Shown: one piece after another, positions 11,816 to 21,695 of the stretch
Layout of the letters: the number at the start of each line of letters is the position of its first letter
How positions within the stretch are numbered: position 1 is the stretch's first letter
DNA from: Lysobacter luteus
GTDB lineage: Bacteria > Pseudomonadota > Gammaproteobacteria > Xanthomonadales > Xanthomonadaceae
Direction: 5' to 3'
DNA: 64,000 bases
Assembly (NCBI RefSeq): GCF_907164845.1
Contig: NZ_OU015430.1
Coordinates: 310,001-374,000 of the forward strand
Position numbers and translations under genes: made by a program
Notes under the pieces: generated by a model
The model's input: the letters and a program-made list of their open reading frames with translations, nothing else
Told to the model about the DNA's origin: nothing
Database searches by the model: none

Positions 11816-13098
11816 ACCGCCGTGTCGCGTGCACCGCGATCGCCGCCGTAGTGCTGCTGGCTGGATGCGGTGGCAATCCCCCGCCACCGGAGTACGGCGC
11901 CAGCCCGACACTGCCCGAGCCGCAACGTGGCCTGCTGCCGAGCATGGTCATCGCCGACCCGGGCGAATGGGGCGACCGCAGGCCGGTCGTGCCCGACGGC
12001 TACCGCATCGACGCGATCGCGACCGGATTGCTGATCCCGCGGCAGACGCTGGTGCTGCCCAACGGCGACATCCTGGTGGCCGAGGGCCGTGGCGGCAACG
12101 CACCCAAGCTCAAGCCCAAGGACGTGGTCGCCGGGCCGATCAAGTCGGCTGGCACCACGTCGGTCGAGAGCGGCAACCGCCTGACCCTGCTGCGCGACGC
12201 GGACGGCGACGGCACCTATGAACTGCAGACGGTGTTCGCCGAGAACCTCGACGCGCCCTACGGGCTCGCGCTTGTGGACGGGTCGCTGTATGTCGCCAAC
12301 CAGGGTGCGCTGGTCCGTTTCGACTACACCGAGGGCCAGACCCGTGCCAGCGCGGAACCGGTCGAAGTCACCAAGCTGCCGTCGGAAATCAACCACCACT
12401 GGACCAAGGCGATGACGGCCAGCCCCGACGGGCGGTTCCTCTATGTCGGCATCGGGTCCAACAGCAACATCACCGAGCGTGGCATGACCGCCGAGGTCGA
12501 CCGCGCGATGGTGTGGCGGATCGATCCGCAGACCGGCATGCACAGTCCCTACGCGACCGGGCTGCGCAACCCGACCGCGCTGGCGATCCAGCCGGGCACC
12601 GACCAGCTCTGGGCGGTGGTGAACGAGCGCGACGAGCTCGGCCCCAACCTCGTCCCCGACTACCTGACGTCGGTCCGCGAGGGCGGCTTCTACGGCTGGC
12701 CGTACAGCTACTGGGGCGGCAACGTCGACCCGCGGGTAATGCCCCAGGACCCGGAGAAGGTCGCCGCGGCGATCGTGCCGGATTACGCGCTCGGCTCGCA
12801 CGTGGCGGCGCTCGGGCTGGACTTCTCGACGCCCGCGATGGGCGCAGCGTTCGCCGAAGGGGCCTTCGTCGGCGAGCACGGAAGCTGGAACCGCAGCGAA
12901 CCGGTCGGTTACAAGGTCGTGTTCGTGCCGTTCCGCAACGGCCGCCCCGCCGGTGACCCGGTCGATTTCGTAACCGGGTTCCGGGTCGACGGCAAGACCT
13001 ACGGCCGCCCGGTCGGCGTGACGGTGGATCCGCGCGGCGCCCTGATCGTCGCCGACGACCTGTCCAACACCATCTGGCGGGTGACGCCCAGCCGTTGA
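11812..13098 (+). CDS. Sorbosone dehydrogenase-like (PQQ-type beta-propeller) lipoprotein
   Basis: A 428-residue exported protein with a lipoprotein signal (VLLAGCGG, Cys near residue 19). The mature part resembles the glucose/sorbosone dehydrogenase propeller: [20 protein letters not shown], then [43 protein letters not shown] and a terminal [23 protein letters not shown]. Such proteins oxidise aldoses or related compounds with PQQ in the periplasm; the true substrate cannot be read here. It overlaps the DUF2231 gene by 4 bp. No PQQ synthesis genes are in the window. Confidence 0.82.
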   Translation: MNRRVACTAIAAVVLLAGCGGNPPPPEYGASPTLPEPQRGLLPSMVIADPGEWGDRRPVVPDGYRIDAIATGLLIPRQTLVLPNGDILVAEGRGGNAPKLKPKDVVAGPIKSAGTTSVESGNRLTLLRDADGDGTYELQTVFAENLDAPYGLALVDGSLYVANQGALVRFDYTEGQTRASAEPVEVTKLPSEINHHWTKAMTASPDGRFLYVGIGSNSNITERGMTAEVDRAMVWRIDPQTGMHSPYATGLRNPTALAIQPGTDQLWAVVNERDELGPNLVPDYLTSVREGGFYGWPYSYWGGNVDPRVMPQDPEKVAAAIVPDYALGSHVAALGLDFSTPAMGAAFAEGAFVGEHGSWNRSEPVGYKVVFVPFRNGRPAGDPVDFVTGFRVDGKTYGRPVGVTVDPRGALIVADDLSNTIWRVTPSR

Positions 13099-13222
13099 CC
13101 CGCGGCAAGCGAGCCACGCTCATGCCGGGCCCCGATACCCCGGCGCGGGCTATCCTTGCGGGCCGGACACGCCACCGGCGTGCCCACTCGCAATCGCGCC
13201 TGCGCGACCCCAGATCGGCTGC

Positions 13223-14257
13223 ATGAAAGTCCTCGGTATCGAAACCAGTTGCGACGAGACCGGCGTGGCCGTGTACGACACGGAAGCCGGCCTGCGCGCG
13301 CACGCGCTCTACAGCCAGATCGCCCTGCACGCCGAGTACGGTGGCGTGGTGCCCGAGTTGGCCAGCCGCGACCACGTGCGAAAACTGCTGCCGCTGATCC
13401 GCCAGACGCTGGCCGAGTCCGGCATGGCGGTCGATGACATCGACGGTGTGGCCTATACCGCCGGCCCGGGGCTGGTGGGCGCGTTGCTGGTCGGGGCCGG
13501 GGTTGCGCGTGCGCTGGCCTGGGCCCTCGACGTGCCGGCGGTCGCGGTCCACCACATGGAAGGCCATCTGCTAGCGCCGCTGATGGAGGACGACCAGAGC
13601 GATCCGCTGCGCGGCCGGCCGGAGCCGCCGTTCGTCGCACTGCTCGTCTCCGGTGGCCATACCCAGCTGGTCGCGGTGGACGCGATCGGCCGCTATCGCT
13701 TGCTCGGCGAGACGCTCGACGATGCCGCCGGCGAGGCTTTCGACAAGACTGCCAAGCTGATGGGCCTGCCGTACCCGGGTGGACCGCAGCTGGCGGCGCT
13801 TGCCGGCCAGGGGCGCGCGGGTGCGTTCAGGTTCCCGCGGCCGATGACCAACCGGCCCGGCCTCGACTTCAGTTTCAGCGGGCTCAAGACCCAGGTGCTG
13901 CTGGCCTGGCGCGACAGCGACAAGACCGACCAGACCCGCGCCGACATCGCCCGCGCGTTCGAAGAAGCTGTGGTCGACACGCTGGCGATCAAGTGCGAGC
14001 GCGCGCTGGACGCGGCCGGCTGCGACACCCTGGTGGTGGCCGGCGGCGTCGGCGCCAACACGCGGTTGCGCGAGCGGCTCACCGCGATGACCGCCGCGCG
14101 CGGTGGCCGTACGTGCTTCCCGCGGCCGGCCTTCTGCACCGACAACGGCGCCATGATCGCCTTCGCCGGCGCGCTGCGGCTGCAGGCCGGCCAGCGCGAG
14201 GACGCCTCGGTGCGCGTCACCCCGCGCTGGGACATGGCCACGCTGCCCGCCGTCTGA
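13223..14257 (+). CDS. tsaD: tRNA N6-adenosine threonylcarbamoyltransferase TsaD
   Basis: A 344-residue protein of the Kae1/TsaD ASKHA family. The N-terminus [19 protein letters not shown] is diagnostic, and the metal ligands appear in VHHMEGHL (His 111 and His 115). With TsaB, TsaE and TsaC it makes the t6A37 modification of ANN-decoding tRNAs. Length equals typical bacterial TsaD. Upstream of ATG 13223 the ribosome site is weak (GATCGG). folB follows 8 bp downstream, so the gene heads a tsaD-folB-mscS-folK run. The often divergent rpsU neighbour is absent. Confidence 0.97.
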   Translation: MKVLGIETSCDETGVAVYDTEAGLRAHALYSQIALHAEYGGVVPELASRDHVRKLLPLIRQTLAESGMAVDDIDGVAYTAGPGLVGALLVGAGVARALAWALDVPAVAVHHMEGHLLAPLMEDDQSDPLRGRPEPPFVALLVSGGHTQLVAVDAIGRYRLLGETLDDAAGEAFDKTAKLMGLPYPGGPQLAALAGQGRAGAFRFPRPMTNRPGLDFSFSGLKTQVLLAWRDSDKTDQTRADIARAFEEAVVDTLAIKCERALDAAGCDTLVVAGGVGANTRLRERLTAMTAARGGRTCFPRPAFCTDNGAMIAFAGALRLQAGQREDASVRVTPRWDMATLPAV

Positions 14258-14265
14258 GGAGACGC

Positions 14266-14631
14266 ATGGACAAGGTATTCATCGAAGGCCTCGAGATCGA
14301 GGCGCTGATCGGCATCTACGACTGGGAGCGACGCATCCGCCAGGCGCTGGTGTTCGATATCGAGATGTCGTTCGACAACCGCATCCCCGCCGCCAGTGAC
14401 GCAATCGAGGACACCCTCAACTACAAGGCGGTCAGCAAGCGGGTGATCGAGTTCGTGTCCGGGTCCGGCTACGGGCTGGTCGAGACGCTGGCGGAGAAAG
14501 TCGCGGCGATCATCCTCGACGAATTCGCGGTGTCGCACGTTCGGCTCAAGCTCAGCAAGCCGGGCGCGGTGCGCGGTGCGCGCGCGGTCGGGGTGATCAT
14601 CGAGCGTTCGGCCGCTACCCTTGCCCGATGA
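14266..14631 (+). CDS. folB: Dihydroneopterin aldolase FolB
   Basis: A 121-residue enzyme of folate synthesis converting 7,8-dihydroneopterin to 6-hydroxymethyl-dihydropterin and glycolaldehyde. MDKVFIEGLEIEALIGIYDWERRIRQ contains the usual N-terminal strand and the conserved GIYDWE. TLNYKAVSKRVIEFV and ETLAEKVAAIIL follow the family pattern, as does LKLSKPGAVRGARAVGV near the end with the conserved KPGA. GAGGAG lies upstream of ATG 14266. The stop overlaps the mechanosensitive channel start by 4 bp. Confidence 0.95.
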   Translation: MDKVFIEGLEIEALIGIYDWERRIRQALVFDIEMSFDNRIPAASDAIEDTLNYKAVSKRVIEFVSGSGYGLVETLAEKVAAIILDEFAVSHVRLKLSKPGAVRGARAVGVIIERSAATLAR

Positions 14632-15938
14632 TTGATCCCGCCAGCATCGAACTGCTCGCCCCGGTTTCCGGATTCCCCTATGCCCGCCCCGTGCTGGGGC
14701 TGCTCGCGCTGCTGCTGGTCGCCTGGCTCGCCAACTGGGTGACGCGGCGGATCCTGCTGCAGGTGGTGGGGCGCGTCGCGGCGGCCTCGCCGATGCACTG
14801 GGACGACGCGCTGATGCGCCGCAAGGTGCTGGCCAAGCTGTCGCAGGTGGTGCCGGCGATCATCATCGCTTCCGGGATCCCGCTGGTGCCCGAACTGCAC
14901 CCCGGCGTGGTCACCGTCGTGCGCAACGTGGCGCTGGCGTGGATCGCGCTGACCGTCGCGCTCGCGCTGAGCCGCCTGCTCGACGCGGCCAACGACCTCT
15001 ACGTCGACCACAGCCCGCGGGCGCACGAGCGGCCGATCAAGGGCTACCTGCAGGTCACCAAGATCGTGCTGTTCGTGTTGGCCGCCGTGATCGTCATCGC
15101 GACGCTGATCGAGCGCTCTCCGCTGCTGCTCCTGTCGGGCTTCGGTGCGATGAGCGCGGTGCTGCTGCTGGTGTTCAAGGACTCGATCCTGTCGCTGGTG
15201 GCGAGCGTGCAGCTGGCCGGCAACGACATGCTGCGGGTGGGCGACTGGATCGAGATGCCGTCCCAGAACGCCGATGGCGACGTCATCGACATGGCGCTCA
15301 ACACGGTCAAGGTCCAGAACTGGGACAAGACCATCACGACGGTCCCGACCTACAAGCTGATCAGCGAGAGCTTCAAGAACTGGCGCGGCATGCAGGAGTC
15401 GGGCGGTCGCCGGATCAAGCGCTCGCTGCTGATCGACCAGAGCTCGATCCGCTTCCTCGAAACCGCCGAGCGCGACCGGCTGTGCCGGATCGCGCTGATC
15501 GACGACTACCTCGAGCAGAAGCGCGGCGAACTGGAGGAGTACAACCAGGCGTTGCTGGCCGGTGGCAAGGATCCGGTCAACACCCGCCGGGTCACCAACA
15601 TCGGTACCTTCCGCGCCTACGTCGAGCAGTACCTGCGCGCGCATCCGGGTATCAACCAGGACATGACGCTGATGGTCCGGCAGCTCGCGCCGGGCGCCAC
15701 CGGGCTGCCGCTGGAGCTGTACTGCTTCACGGCGACGGTGTCGTGGGAGCCGTACGAGAACACCCAGTCGGACATTTTCGACCACCTGATCGCGATGCTT
15801 CCCGAGTTCGGCCTGCGGCTGTACCAGGCGCCGGGCGGGGCCGACGTGGCCGGCGCGCTGGAGCGACTCGGGCGGGACGTGCCCGGGGGGGCGGCAGCGG
15901 GCGACAATGCCGCGAGCGCCGGGCCATCCGGCCCCTGA
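14628..15938 (+). CDS. Mechanosensitive ion channel, MscS family (YbdG/MscM-like)
   Basis: A 436-residue membrane protein with about five N-terminal hydrophobic segments. The MscS core follows: LLLSGFGAMSAVLLLVFKDSILSLVASVQLAGNDMLRVGDWIEMP holds the pore helix and the start of the beta domain. The C-terminal domain is long and cytoplasmic (VPTYKLISESFKNWRGM, RRIKRSLLID), typical of the YbdG type rather than short MscS. It would release solutes on osmotic downshock. It sits between folB and folK with a 4-bp overlap upstream and 15 bp downstream, so it shares the folate operon although its job is different. Confidence 0.92.
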   Translation: MIDPASIELLAPVSGFPYARPVLGLLALLLVAWLANWVTRRILLQVVGRVAAASPMHWDDALMRRKVLAKLSQVVPAIIIASGIPLVPELHPGVVTVVRNVALAWIALTVALALSRLLDAANDLYVDHSPRAHERPIKGYLQVTKIVLFVLAAVIVIATLIERSPLLLLSGFGAMSAVLLLVFKDSILSLVASVQLAGNDMLRVGDWIEMPSQNADGDVIDMALNTVKVQNWDKTITTVPTYKLISESFKNWRGMQESGGRRIKRSLLIDQSSIRFLETAERDRLCRIALIDDYLEQKRGELEEYNQALLAGGKDPVNTRRVTNIGTFRAYVEQYLRAHPGINQDMTLMVRQLAPGATGLPLELYCFTATVSWEPYENTQSDIFDHLIAMLPEFGLRLYQAPGGADVAGALERLGRDVPGGAAAGDNAASAGPSGP

Positions 15939-15953
15939 CCGAAAGCCCACGCC

Positions 15954-16436
15954 ATGAGCCGTGCCTACCTCAGCCTCGGCAGCAACCTTGACCCGGCCCG
16001 CCACCTGCGCGGCGCGATCGACGCGCTCCATCGGCGCTTCGGTACCGTTGTCCTGTCGCCGGTGTACCGCACCCGCGCGGTGGGGTTCGACGGCAGCGAC
16101 TTCCTCAACGCGGCCGCCGTGATCGAGACCGACCTCGCCCCGCAGGCCCTCAACGACTGGCTGCACGCCCTCGAGGACGAGCACGGGCGCGACCGCAGCG
16201 GTCCGCGCTTCGGCGACCGCACGCTCGACATCGACGTGGTGCTGTTCGACGACCTCGTGCTCGGCGGGCCCGGCAACCTGCGCATTCCGCGACCCGAGCT
16301 CAAGCACGCTTTCGTATTGCGGCCACTGGCCGACATCGCGCCGGACGTGATCGTGCCGGGCGACGGCCGCACGCTGGCGGCGCTGTGGGATGCGCACGCC
16401 GAGCGCGATGCCGGGTTGGAGATCGTCCGGATCTGA
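15954..16436 (+). CDS. folK: HPPK, 6-hydroxymethyl-7,8-dihydropterin pyrophosphokinase FolK
   Basis: A 160-residue enzyme adding pyrophosphate from ATP to 6-hydroxymethyl-dihydropterin, the step after FolB. YLSLGSNLDPARHLRGAIDAL is the typical N-terminus. The catalytic signature RSGPRFGDRTLDIDVVLFDD contains the two Asp metal ligands (LDIDV), and RPELKHAFVLRPL is the family C-terminal motif. It ends 17 bp from the convergent SDR gene, which also looks pterin-related, so a small folate locus is complete here apart from folP, folE and folC. Confidence 0.95.
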   Translation: MSRAYLSLGSNLDPARHLRGAIDALHRRFGTVVLSPVYRTRAVGFDGSDFLNAAAVIETDLAPQALNDWLHALEDEHGRDRSGPRFGDRTLDIDVVLFDDLVLGGPGNLRIPRPELKHAFVLRPLADIAPDVIVPGDGRTLAALWDAHAERDAGLEIVRI

Positions 16437-16453
16437 ACCGCGCCGGGATCCAC

Positions 16454-17188
16454 TCAGCCGGCGAGCATCCGCCCGCCGTCCAGGTGCAACACCTGGCCGG
16501 TGCTGTAGCCCGCGTCCTGCACCAGCCAACGCACCGCCTCGGCGACCTCTTCGGGGGTGCCCGTGCGGCCGAGTGGGGTACGCGCCAGCATCGACGCGCG
16601 GTCCTCCGCGTCACCGTTTTCCTCCGGCCAGAGGATTGCGCCCGGCGAGACCGCGTTGACGCGAACCTCCGGGCCGAGCTCCAGCGCCAGTGAGCGCGTC
16701 ATCATCAACAGCGCGGCCTTCGCCATGCAGTAGACCGTGTGCTCGCGCAACGGGCGCTCGGCGTAGACGTCGACGAGGTTGACGATCGCGCCCTGCGAAG
16801 CGACCAGGTGTGGGGCGGCGGCCTGTGCGAGGAAGAACGGCGCACGCGCGTTGCTGGCCATCAATGAATCCCACTGCGCCGGCGTGGTGGTGCCCACCGG
16901 GGTCGGCTCGAAGGTGGAAGCGTTGTTGACGAGCGCGTCGAGCCGACCGAAGCGACCAACCACCTGGGCGACCAGCTCGGGCAGCCGGTCGAACGCGGCC
17001 AGGTCGGCCTGCAGCGCCAGCGTACTGCCGGGACGCCGCGCCTCCAGTTCCGCCGCCAGCGCGTCGCGCTCGCGGACGGACGTGCGGCAGTGCAGGGCGA
17101 CGTCGTAGCCGGCGGCATGCAGCGCGCGCGCGATCGCCGCGCCGATGCGGCGTGCACTGCCGGTGACCAGGGCAACCCGGGTGTCCAA
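16454..17188 (-). CDS. Short-chain dehydrogenase, pteridine reductase type (FolM-like)
   Basis: A 244-residue Rossmann-fold reductase. The nucleotide motif is TGSARRIGAAIARAL, with the Arg pair seen in NADPH-dependent pteridine reductases in place of the usual TGxxxGIG. NNAS lies near residue 88, the catalytic Tyr/Lys are in YCMAKAALLMM, and NAVSPGAI follows. It probably reduces dihydropterins or dihydrofolate. The start is TTG 17188, chosen because GGAGGA lies seven bases upstream and the upstream frame has no other good start. It converges on folK, consistent with a pterin role; substrate is inferred. Confidence 0.85.
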   Translation of the reverse strand: MDTRVALVTGSARRIGAAIARALHAAGYDVALHCRTSVRERDALAAELEARRPGSTLALQADLAAFDRLPELVAQVVGRFGRLDALVNNASTFEPTPVGTTTPAQWDSLMASNARAPFFLAQAAAPHLVASQGAIVNLVDVYAERPLREHTVYCMAKAALLMMTRSLALELGPEVRVNAVSPGAILWPEENGDAEDRASMLARTPLGRTGTPEEVAEAVRWLVQDAGYSTGQVLHLDGGRMLAG

Positions 17189-17194
17189 TGGCGT

Positions 17195-17200
17195 TCCTCC
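17195..17200 (-). promoter_or_regulatory. Shine-Dalgarno GGAGGA deciding a TTG start
   Basis: On the minus strand GGAGGA precedes TTG 17188 at normal spacing. It supports the rare TTG initiation codon for the FolM-like reductase. Confidence 0.7.
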
Positions 17201-17267
17201 AGTGTGGGTTCGCGCGATGCTGCCGCGCGTGCCGTTATCCTGCGTGACTGCCCCAGCGGATGCCACC

Positions 17268-18470
17268 GTGACCGACTTCAAGTTGCCAGTCCCCGATGCC
17301 GACGCCGCCGCCCACAGCGCGCGGCTGGCGACGCTGATCCGGGAGCAGATCGAGGCGGGCGGTGGCGTGGTCCCGTTCTCGCGATTCATGGAGCTGGCGC
17401 TGTATGCGCCGGGGCTGGGCTACTACAGCGCGGGAGCGAGCAAGTTCGGTGAAGCGGGCGATTTCGTCACCGCGCCGGAGCTGGGGCCGGTGTTCGCGGC
17501 CTGCATCGCCGAGTCGCTGGCCCCGGTACTGCAGCAGATCGGCCCGCAGGCGCGCCTGCTCGAGCTGGGCGGTGGCACCGGCGCGTTCGCCGAGGTCGCG
17601 CTCAAGCGCCTGCTCGAACTGGACGCGTTGCCCGACCGCTACGCGATCCTCGAACCGAGCGCCGAGTTGCGCCAGCGCCAGCGTGATCGCCTGCAGCAGC
17701 GGCTGATCCCGCCGGTATTCGAGCTGGTCGAGTGGCTCGATGCGCCGTTTGCCGACGACTGGGAGGGCGTGCTGTTCGCCAACGAGGTCATCGATGCGCT
17801 GCCGACCCCGCGCTTCGCGATCGAGGGCGGCGGTGGCGGCGAGGCCGGCGAGGTGTACGAGGAGCATGTCGCACTCGAGGACGACGCGCTGGTGCGCGTG
17901 CTGCGGCCGGCCGATGCGTTCCTGACCAATGCGGTGCGGCACATCGAGCGCCGCCTCGAGCGTCGCTTCCCGTCCGGCTACCGCAGCGAGGTGCTGCCGC
18001 AGTTGCCGTACTGGATCCAGGCCGTCGCTGGCGGCCTGCAACGCGGCGCGATGCTGTTCGTGGATTACGGCCATCCGCGAGCGGAGTACTACGAACCCGG
18101 ACGCGACGACGGCACTTTGCGTGCCTACTACCGCCATCGCATGCATGCCGATCCGTTGCTGTGGCCGGGCCTGCAGGACATCACCGCGTCGGTGGACTTC
18201 ACCGCGCTGGCCGAGGCCGGCGTCGCGGCGGGCTTCGACTTCGCCGGTTACTGCAGCCAGGCCAGTTTCCTCCTGGGCAACGGCCTGGCCGGCGTGCTGC
18301 AACGGATCGAGGCGATCGATGATGCCGTCGAGCGCCAGCGCCGCACCAACGAGGTCAAGCGGCTGACCCTGCCGTCGGAGATGGGCGAGCGATTCCAGGT
18401 GATGGGCTTCGAGAAGGACGTCGAGTTCGGTGCCGCGTTCCTGGCAGGCGACCTGAGCTTCCGACTGTGA
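17268..18470 (+). CDS. SAM-dependent methyltransferase, MidA/NDUFAF7 family
   Basis: About 400 residues. The N-terminal GVVPFSRFMELALYAPGLGYYSAG and the FGEAGDFVTAPELGPVFA segment are hallmarks of the COG1565/MidA family, whose mitochondrial members methylate an arginine of complex I. The SAM motif LLELGGGTGAFAEVAL is at about residues 100-115, and LPYWIQAV with LFVDYGHPRAEYY lies further on. GTG 17268 gives the usual short N-terminus before KLPVPD; GTG 17244 is an alternative. The stop overlaps the vanZ-like gene by 4 bp (GTGA). Bacterial substrate is unknown. Confidence 0.85.
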   Translation: MTDFKLPVPDADAAAHSARLATLIREQIEAGGGVVPFSRFMELALYAPGLGYYSAGASKFGEAGDFVTAPELGPVFAACIAESLAPVLQQIGPQARLLELGGGTGAFAEVALKRLLELDALPDRYAILEPSAELRQRQRDRLQQRLIPPVFELVEWLDAPFADDWEGVLFANEVIDALPTPRFAIEGGGGGEAGEVYEEHVALEDDALVRVLRPADAFLTNAVRHIERRLERRFPSGYRSEVLPQLPYWIQAVAGGLQRGAMLFVDYGHPRAEYYEPGRDDGTLRAYYRHRMHADPLLWPGLQDITASVDFTALAEAGVAAGFDFAGYCSQASFLLGNGLAGVLQRIEAIDDAVERQRRTNEVKRLTLPSEMGERFQVMGFEKDVEFGAAFLAGDLSFRL

Positions 18471-18895
18471 GCGGGGCCGGGCCGGCGGGGCGCACGCTGC
18501 GCGCGTTCCGGCACCCGGTTCTGTGGGTCGCGGGGTGGGTGCTGTTGTTTGCGCTGGTCGCCGTCGGCTCGCTGTGGAGCGCCGATGACCTCCCGAGCCC
18601 TTCGATCAGCGGCTTCGACAAGCTGCAGCATTTCGTCGGTTACGCGGTGCTTTCGGCCTGGGCGGTGATGCTGTTCGCCCGGATCCGGGCGCAGGCGCTG
18701 GCGGCGCTGCTTGTGATCGCCTTCGGCATCGCTATCGAGGTCGCGCAGGGCCTGATGACGGTCGACCGCAGCGCGGAAAGCGCCGACGCGGTGGCCAACG
18801 CATTGGGTGCACTTGCTGGACTGTTGCTGTCACCCACGCCGCTGGCTGGCGCGCTGCAACGGCTGGATGCGCGCCTGGGCCGTACGCGCGCCTAG
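18467..18895 (+). CDS. VanZ-like membrane protein
   Basis: A 142-residue protein with about four hydrophobic segments. GSLWSADDLPSPSISGFDKLQHFVGYAVL carries the conserved KxxHxxxYxxL motif of VanZ-like proteins; AFGIAIEVAQGLMTVDRSAESADAVANALGALAG matches the second conserved block (IExxQ...R..sxxDxxaNxxGa). Starts at GTG 18467, overlapping the methyltransferase stop. The family is named for teicoplanin resistance, but most members have no proven function and this one need not concern antibiotics. Confidence 0.82.
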   Translation: MSGAGPAGRTLRAFRHPVLWVAGWVLLFALVAVGSLWSADDLPSPSISGFDKLQHFVGYAVLSAWAVMLFARIRAQALAALLVIAFGIAIEVAQGLMTVDRSAESADAVANALGALAGLLLSPTPLAGALQRLDARLGRTRA

Positions 18896-19037
18896 GGGCG
18901 TACCTCGACGTCATTCCGTGAAGAACGTCACGATTTAGCAGGCGCGTGTCGCCGCGCGAGTGCTTGCGCGTGGCCGGCGGATGCTGGAGTCTGCGCGACG
19001 ACAGGGGATGTCCACGACACACGGAAAGGAAACCGAT

Positions 19038-21641
19038 ATGCGCTCCATCGCACGTCACCGGCTTGCTGTGGCGGTCGCCGCCATGCTCGCGGCCAGCACC
19101 ACGACCTCCACCGCATTCGCCCAGTCCCTCGACGACGTCGCGGCGCAACCAGCGTCGACCACTGACGAGGAGCCGACGGTTCTCGACACGGTGTCGGTCC
19201 TGGGTTCGCGCACCAAGCCACGCACCGAGGCCAGTTCGGCGGTGCCGATCGACATCCTCGATGGCGAGGAATTCCACCGGCAGCCGTCGGTCGACGTGCT
19301 CGACAAGATGCGCACGCTGGTGCCGTCGTTCAACGTCAGCACCATCCCGATCGACGACGCCGCGACGCTGGTGCGCCCGGCGAACCTGCGCGGGCTGCCG
19401 CCGGACAACACCCTGGTGCTGGTCAACGGCAAGCGCCGCCACCGCGCGGCGGTCATCACCTTCCTCGGCCACGGCCTGTCCGATGGCTCGCAGGGGCCGG
19501 ACATATCGGTGTTCCCATCGATGGCGCTGGAGCAGGTGGAAGTCCTGCGTGACGGCGCCGCCGCGCAGTACGGCTCGGACGCGATCGCCGGCGTGGTCAA
19601 CTTCAGCCTCAGGCAGCGCGACCGGGGCGGCGCAGTCGAGGCGTTCGCCGGCGAGTACTACGAGGGCGATGGCTTCACCGAGCAGTATTCGGCGCAGGTT
19701 GGCCTGCCGCTGACCCAGCGTGGCTTCGCCACCCTGACCGCCGAGTGGCGCAGCGCCGATGCGACCTCGCGCAGCGTGCAGCGCGACGATGCCGCGGCGG
19801 TCGCCGCCGCCGGTTACCCGGGGGTCGCCGACCCGGTGCAGGTGTGGGGTTCGCCGCAGACCCACGAGGACATGAAGTTCGTCGCCAACTTCGGCATCTC
19901 CGGCGACAGCGTGGATTTCTACGGCTTTGGCAACTACGCAAAGCGCGACGTCGAGGGCAGTTTCTACTACCGCAACCCGACCGACCGCGCCGGTGTGTTT
20001 TCCAATGACGGCGCCCAGACCCTGCTGGTCGGCGACCTCGATACCGGCAACGGCGTCGGCTGCCCGACCATCGCCCTGCGCGACGCCGACGGGAACCTGC
20101 TGCCGTATGCCGGCGTCGCCGCCGCGGTTGCCGCGCTGCCGGCCGAGTGCTTCACCCATCTGTCGCAGTTCACCGGCGGCTTCACCCCGCGCTTTGGCGG
20201 CCGCATGGAGGACCGGTCGCTGGTACTCGGCTTCAAGGGCATGTGGGGCGAGGGCTGGTACTGGGACATCAGCGGCAGCCGCGGCCGCAACGAAGTCGAG
20301 TTCTACATGCTCGACACGGTCAACGCCTCGCTCGGGCCCGACCAGCCGGCCGACAACGAGTTCGCGCCGGGGGCCAACGTGCAGACCGAGACCAACTTCA
20401 ACTTCGACCTCGTGCGTGACCTCGACGTCGGTTTCGGCACCGGCGTGCTGAGCCTGGCGATGGGCGCGGAATGGCGCGAGGAGGAGTTCGAGGTCATCGC
20501 CGGCGACCCATCGTCGTACGCGATCGGCCCACTGGTCGAACAGGGTTTCTCGCTCGGCTCCAATGGCTTCAACGGCTTCAACCCACGCGTCGCCGGCAGC
20601 CACAGCCGCGACAACTGGGCGCTTTACATCGACGCCGAAAGCCAGCTCACCGAGCAGCTGCTGCTGGCCGCCGCGGTGCGCCACGAGGACTTCAGCGACT
20701 TTGGCGGCACCACGAACTGGAAGCTCACCGGCCGCTACGACGTCAGCGACGCGTTCGCGCTGCGCGGTGCGGTCAGTACCGGCTTCCGTGCGCCGACGCC
20801 GGGCCAGGCCAACGCCGAGCAGGTCATCACGGAGTTCGCGGACGGCCACCTGCTCGACAGCGCCTCGCTGGCCCCGACCAACCCGATCGCGGCGTTCTAC
20901 GGCGCCGAGCCGCTGCAACCCGAGGAGTCGAGCAATGCGTCACTCGGAGTGGTCTGGAACAGCGGTGGCTGGCTCACCACGCTCGACGCCTACCGCATCG
21001 AGACCGAAGACCGCATCGCCCTCAGTGCCGGCTTCGAAGTCACCGACGCGGACCGCGCGGCGCTGGTCGCCGGCGGCAACCCGGAGGCGGCATCGATCAG
21101 CCAGGTGAAGTTCTTCGTCAACGACTTCGACACCACGACCACCGGCGTCGACCTCGTCTCCAGCTACACCAGCCAGCATTTCGGCGGCGACACCACCTAC
21201 TCGCTGGCGGCCAACTGGAACCGCACCGAGGTCGACGACTTCACCCCGGGCATCATCTCCGAGGCGCGGGTCAAGAAGATCGAGGAATCACTGCCGCGGA
21301 CCAAGGGATACCTGGGCATCGAACACCAGCGCGAGGTGTTCCACGCCAGCCTGCGGTTGAATTACTACGGGTCGTTCTACGAGGACCACCTCGACAGCGA
21401 CGTGGTGCTGGCGGCGGACGGCGGGCTGCCGATCCATGGCGACAGCGCGGTGACGGTCGATGCCGACATCGGCTGGAAGTTCGCCTCGGGCCTCTACTTC
21501 AGCCTCGGTGCGCAGAACCTGTTCGACGAAATGCCCGACGAGAACCCGTGGGCCGGCGTTGCCGGCGCGCGCTACCCGGTGCACACACCGTACGGCTTCA
21601 ACGGCGGCTTCTATTACGCGCGCGTCGGCTACGAGTTCTGA
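19038..21641 (+). CDS. TonB-dependent outer-membrane receptor
   Basis: An 867-residue receptor from ATG 19038, which has AAAGGAAA upstream; an in-frame extension to 18960 is GC-rich and non-conserved-looking. The signal peptide ends AFAQ (about residue 30). LDTVSVLGSR is the TonB-box region; the plug domain includes DVLDKMRTLVPSFNV, NTLVLVNGKRRHRAAV and [23 protein letters not shown] 22-strand barrel follows, ending in aromatic YARVGYEF. It imports a large ligand using ExbBD-TonB energy. No transport or degradation genes beside it identify the ligand. Confidence 0.93.
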   Translation: MRSIARHRLAVAVAAMLAASTTTSTAFAQSLDDVAAQPASTTDEEPTVLDTVSVLGSRTKPRTEASSAVPIDILDGEEFHRQPSVDVLDKMRTLVPSFNVSTIPIDDAATLVRPANLRGLPPDNTLVLVNGKRRHRAAVITFLGHGLSDGSQGPDISVFPSMALEQVEVLRDGAAAQYGSDAIAGVVNFSLRQRDRGGAVEAFAGEYYEGDGFTEQYSAQVGLPLTQRGFATLTAEWRSADATSRSVQRDDAAAVAAAGYPGVADPVQVWGSPQTHEDMKFVANFGISGDSVDFYGFGNYAKRDVEGSFYYRNPTDRAGVFSNDGAQTLLVGDLDTGNGVGCPTIALRDADGNLLPYAGVAAAVAALPAECFTHLSQFTGGFTPRFGGRMEDRSLVLGFKGMWGEGWYWDISGSRGRNEVEFYMLDTVNASLGPDQPADNEFAPGANVQTETNFNFDLVRDLDVGFGTGVLSLAMGAEWREEEFEVIAGDPSSYAIGPLVEQGFSLGSNGFNGFNPRVAGSHSRDNWALYIDAESQLTEQLLLAAAVRHEDFSDFGGTTNWKLTGRYDVSDAFALRGAVSTGFRAPTPGQANAEQVITEFADGHLLDSASLAPTNPIAAFYGAEPLQPEESSNASLGVVWNSGGWLTTLDAYRIETEDRIALSAGFEVTDADRAALVAGGNPEAASISQVKFFVNDFDTTTTGVDLVSSYTSQHFGGDTTYSLAANWNRTEVDDFTPGIISEARVKKIEESLPRTKGYLGIEHQREVFHASLRLNYYGSFYEDHLDSDVVLAADGGLPIHGDSAVTVDADIGWKFASGLYFSLGAQNLFDEMPDENPWAGVAGARYPVHTPYGFNGGFYYARVGYEF

Positions 21642-21661
21642 GCCACGCCCTGCTCGGGAAT

Positions 21662-21687
21662 GCCGGGTACCCGCGCGGGTGCCCGGC
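21662..21687. terminator. Hairpin between convergent TonB receptor and cca genes
   Basis: An 11-bp stem GCCGGGTACCC / GGGTGCCCGGC with one G-U pair and loop GCGC, 20 bp after the receptor stop and 9 bp before the cca stop. No T-run follows, but its place between convergent genes fits a shared transcription stop. Confidence 0.5.
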
Positions 21688-21695
21688 GATCCGGT

